A stretch of 7,363 nt of DNA from Candidatus Roizmanbacteria bacterium CG10_big_fil_rev_8_21_14_0_10_45_7 (GTDB lineage: Bacteria > Patescibacteriota > Microgenomatia > UBA1406), in NCBI GenBank assembly GCA_002793745.1, contig PFEE01000066.1, positions 1 to 7,363 on the forward strand, given 5' to 3'. The position numbers and the translations under genes were made by a program. A model generated the notes under the pieces. The model worked only from the letters and a program-made list of their open reading frames with translations. It ran no database searches and was not told the origin of the DNA. Shown one piece after another: positions 5,511 through 7,363 of the stretch. Positions within the stretch are counted from its first letter, which is position 1, and every line of letters begins with the position of its first letter.

Positions 5511-6235
5511 TATCAGCCGTTGAGCTGGTTAACGTAGGGTTTTCGTACGGCGCCAATATGGTGTTGCGCGATGTAACCGCACGCATTGAACCGGGGGCAT
5601 ACGTGGGTATCGTGGGCCCCAATGGATCAGGTAAAACAACCCTTATTCAAATGATTGTGGGGTTGCTGGTTCCGTCAACCGGATCAGTAGCCATATTAGG
5701 TAAGTCGGTAGAAGAGGCGCAAAGAGCAGGAGCGATAGGGTATGTTTCACAGCGGCCAGATAATGCAGTCGCTTCGTTTCCGGCAACCGTATTTGAAGTG
5801 GTATCAAATGGAGGGATACATACTGCCGATAAGGTCCAGATGGCACTCCAGGCCGTTGATATGGCGAGCTTCGCCAATCGATTATTTACCCAGTTGTCGG
5901 GTGGCCAGCGGCAGCGGGTATGGATTGCACGAGCACTTGCGACACAACCCACCATATTGGCATTGGACGAACCCACCACCGGCATTGATGTGCGCGAACA
6001 GGCACGCTTCTACGAACTATTGGCGCAGCTAAACCAAAAGCAGCATGTCACTATTTTGTATGTAACCCACGACCTTGATGTGATCGCAAAACAGGCGCAG
6101 CAGGTGCTGTGTATTAATGGAACCATTGCCTGCAGCCTGTCAGGACCAGATTTACTATCACCCAATATGATTCGTTCAGTCTATGGAGACCGTATGTCGG
6201 TTATTCATCATCATCACCATGGAACTCATACTTGA
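5501..6235 (+). CDS. znuC: ZnuC-like metal ABC transporter ATPase with a His-rich tail
   Basis: 244 residues, cytoplasmic ATPase driving metal import through ZnuB. All ABC motifs are intact: Walker A GPNGSGKT (39-46), Q-loop Gln84 (YVSQRP), signature LSGGQ (132-136), Walker B ILALDEPT with Glu157 (152-159) and H-loop His190 (YVTHD). The start ATG at 5501 lies inside the end of znuA (10-nt overlap), giving the usual N-terminus (AVELVNVGFSYG). The C-terminus is unusual: after SVYGDRMSVI it ends in five histidines (236-240) and GTHT. Such His runs in metal transporters may bind zinc; here it would sit in the cytoplasm next to the permease. The 3' end overlaps the znuB start by 17 nt, so part of the histidine-coding stretch is also the translation start region of znuB. 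Confidence 0.95.
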   Translation: MSVVSAVELVNVGFSYGANMVLRDVTARIEPGAYVGIVGPNGSGKTTLIQMIVGLLVPSTGSVAILGKSVEEAQRAGAIGYVSQRPDNAVASFPATVFEVVSNGGIHTADKVQMALQAVDMASFANRLFTQLSGGQRQRVWIARALATQPTILALDEPTTGIDVREQARFYELLAQLNQKQHVTILYVTHDLDVIAKQAQQVLCINGTIACSLSGPDLLSPNMIRSVYGDRMSVIHHHHHGTHT

Positions 6236-7031
6236 GCCATTTCAGTATGCTTTTATGGTGCGTGCCTTGCTGGCGGGATTAGTGGTGGGCACCGTAGCGC
6301 CGCTCTTGGGGCAATTTATGGTAGTGCGCCGGTATTCGCTGTTTCCTGATACGCTTTCACACGTGGCGCTATTTGGCATAGCGGTTGCGCTTTCATTGGG
6401 CGTGCAGCCGGTATTGGGTGCGCTGATTACCTCAATCATGGCCGCACTACTGATGGAGCGTTTGCGTGGCAAAAAAATACACAGCTTGCAGGGTGATACC
6501 ACCCTGGCGCTATTTTTATCAGGCAGTTTGGCTGCGGCAGTAGTGATTATGGGACTTGCCCGAGGGGTTCGCATCGATATGTCGAGCCTGTTATTTGGAA
6601 GCATTACCACCATAGGGGTTCATGAACTGTGGTGGATAGGCGGCATTGGAGCGGTTGTGTTGGCGCTGGTGTCGTGGGGGTATTCGTACCTATTTGCCGT
6701 GTCATTTGATGAAGACAACGCACGGGTACAGGGAATTCCGGTACGTTTAGTGAATGGTCTTTTGATGATGGGTGTTGCGCTGGTAGTTTCGGTTGCTATC
6801 CGGGCTGTTGGAGCATTACTTATCGGTGCACTCATGGTCATACCGGTTCTTACCGCCAGTATGTTACAGAAGAGCTTTAAGGCCACGATGGGCATGGCAA
6901 TCCTATACGCCTGGATGGCGATTATATCGGGATTATTTATCTCGTACTATTTAGGAGTTGCCAGCGGTGGCGCTATCGTTTTAGTGTCGTTGGCAATATA
7001 TATAGCGGTTTTACTGACGCATCGCGTATAA
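6219..7031 (+). CDS. znuB: ZnuB-like metal ABC transporter permease
   Basis: 270 residues from ATG 6219, almost entirely hydrophobic with about 7-9 TM helices, the ABC-3 family layout (ZnuB/MntB/TroC). Family landmarks are the N-terminal QYAFMVRALLAGLVVG (9-24), APLLGQFMVVRRYSLFPDTLSH (27-48), SLLFGSIT (123-130), NARVQGIP (167-174) and IRAVGALLIGALMVIP (194-209). An in-frame ATG at 6183 would add 12 residues (VCRLFIIIT region) reading through znuC codons; 6219 is preferred because MELILEPFQYAFM matches the usual short N-terminus. No SD is visible, and the 17-nt overlap with znuC implies translational coupling. It completes a full importer with znuA and znuC. The next gene begins 8 nt after the stop. 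Confidence 0.94.
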   Translation: MELILEPFQYAFMVRALLAGLVVGTVAPLLGQFMVVRRYSLFPDTLSHVALFGIAVALSLGVQPVLGALITSIMAALLMERLRGKKIHSLQGDTTLALFLSGSLAAAVVIMGLARGVRIDMSSLLFGSITTIGVHELWWIGGIGAVVLALVSWGYSYLFAVSFDEDNARVQGIPVRLVNGLLMMGVALVVSVAIRAVGALLIGALMVIPVLTASMLQKSFKATMGMAILYAWMAIISGLFISYYLGVASGGAIVLVSLAIYIAVLLTHRV

Positions 7032-7039
7032 TCGGGGGT

Positions 7040-7363
7040 ATGAAATGGTTTTTCTTAATTGCTTCTTTCGTATTCTTCTTTGTTATCACGCCCCAGATTA
7101 CCGCAGCGCAGGAATATAATCAGGGTACGGTTACTGATATCCAATCAGTAGCCGACACTCAGGGAAAGCCCATTGACCGCCTCATCATCCGCATTGATAA
7201 CGGCACTACTGTGCGGGTTAATTATGACCGGCAGCAATCAAATGCCATTACCGATATACAGAAAGGCGACCGGGTAGTGGTTCAAACGGTACAGAATTTC
7301 GGCAAAAAACCGGTGCATTTGTTGTCGACCCGCGTTCGCAGCAATGCCATGCTGATACTTGCC
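7040..7363 (+). CDS. YibE/F-like membrane protein, N-terminal 108 residues only
   Basis: The first 108 codons run open to the window edge. The N-terminus is a signal peptide (WFFLIASFVFFFVITPQ, likely cleavage after TAA at residue 23). It is followed by a beta-rich outer region with EYNQGTVTDI (25-34), DRLIIRIDNGTTVRVNY (46-62) and IQKGDRVVVQTV (73-84), ending in TRVRSNAMLILA (97-108). That last block, an Arg-x-Arg-x-Asn-Ala stretch entering the first TM helix, is how YibE/F proteins pass from their OB-like outer region into a multi-TM domain. YibE/F function is unknown; some members are annotated as putative permeases. The ATG at 7040 lies 8 nt after znuB, and a GGGGG just upstream is too close to be a proper SD. 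It is probably co-transcribed with the zinc operon. The family call is by pattern and should be confirmed with the missing C-terminus. Confidence 0.72.
   Translation, partial: MKWFFLIASFVFFFVITPQITAAQEYNQGTVTDIQSVADTQGKPIDRLIIRIDNGTTVRVNYDRQQSNAITDIQKGDRVVVQTVQNFGKKPVHLLSTRVRSNAMLILA

Noticed and set aside
6183..6218. ATG at 6183 as start of znuB
   Set aside because: The added codons are a by-product of the znuC frame and are not typical of ABC-3 permeases; ATG 6219 gives the normal N-terminus and length.
6204..6235. The pentahistidine stretch in znuC as an engineered His tag or cloning artefact
   Set aside because: Codons are mixed CAT/CAC, the run is five rather than six, it continues as GTHT, and the next gene starts within it; this looks natural.

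Overview
The window reads as a compact bacterial chromosome segment, most probably from a Patescibacteria (Candidate Phyla Radiation) lineage. That placement is an inference. It rests on the mix of proteins: a LytR_C-domain protein with Pro/Thr linkers, a short DUF5679-like protein and a YibE/F-like protein. It also rests on SD-poor starts, tight overlapping operons and a tRNA gene without an encoded CCA. UGA is used as a normal stop codon (for example at the ends of the Fur-family, ATPase, glycosyltransferase and nucleotidyltransferase genes), and a class-I release factor RF2 gene is present. The UGA-recoding CPR groups are therefore excluded.

Left half (about 1-3800, minus strand). A probable single transcription unit starts at an extended -10 promoter near 3800. 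In order it holds an initiator tRNA-fMet gene, a GtrB/DPM1-type polyprenyl-phosphate glycosyltransferase, a small RfaE2-like nucleotidyltransferase, a membrane protein joining a PilM/GspL-like cytoplasmic region to an external LytR_C domain, and prfB (RF2), which is cut by the window edge. The genes overlap or sit close together. The tRNA 3' end is only eight bases from the glycosyltransferase start codon. The unit mixes translation functions (initiator tRNA, RF2) with cell-envelope sugar and membrane functions.

Middle (about 3787-4206). A divergent intergenic region carries two back-to-back promoters and a perfect 7-3-7 inverted repeat. It is followed by a 68-residue basic protein with a strong SD, a strong GC hairpin, and then a second promoter that contains a perfect 9-3-9 palindrome.

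Right half (4207-7363, plus strand). This is a zinc-acquisition operon: a Fur-family regulator (most likely Zur), then ZnuA (binding protein), ZnuC (ATPase) and ZnuB (permease). These four are linked by overlaps of 4, 10 and 17 nt. Eight nt further on, a YibE/F-like membrane protein starts and runs off the window. The palindrome embedded in the operon promoter is the obvious candidate Zur operator, so the regulator would control itself, the transporter and possibly the YibE/F-like gene. The regulator's start codon lies about 8 nt after a consensus -10 element, which implies a leaderless message.

The most interesting items are the aberrant, co-transcribed initiator tRNA, the PilM-like/LytR_C fusion protein, the apparently cysteine-less relative of a zinc-ribbon family, and the YibE/F-like gene in a Zur-type operon. 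I see no mobile element, CRISPR array or phage gene.
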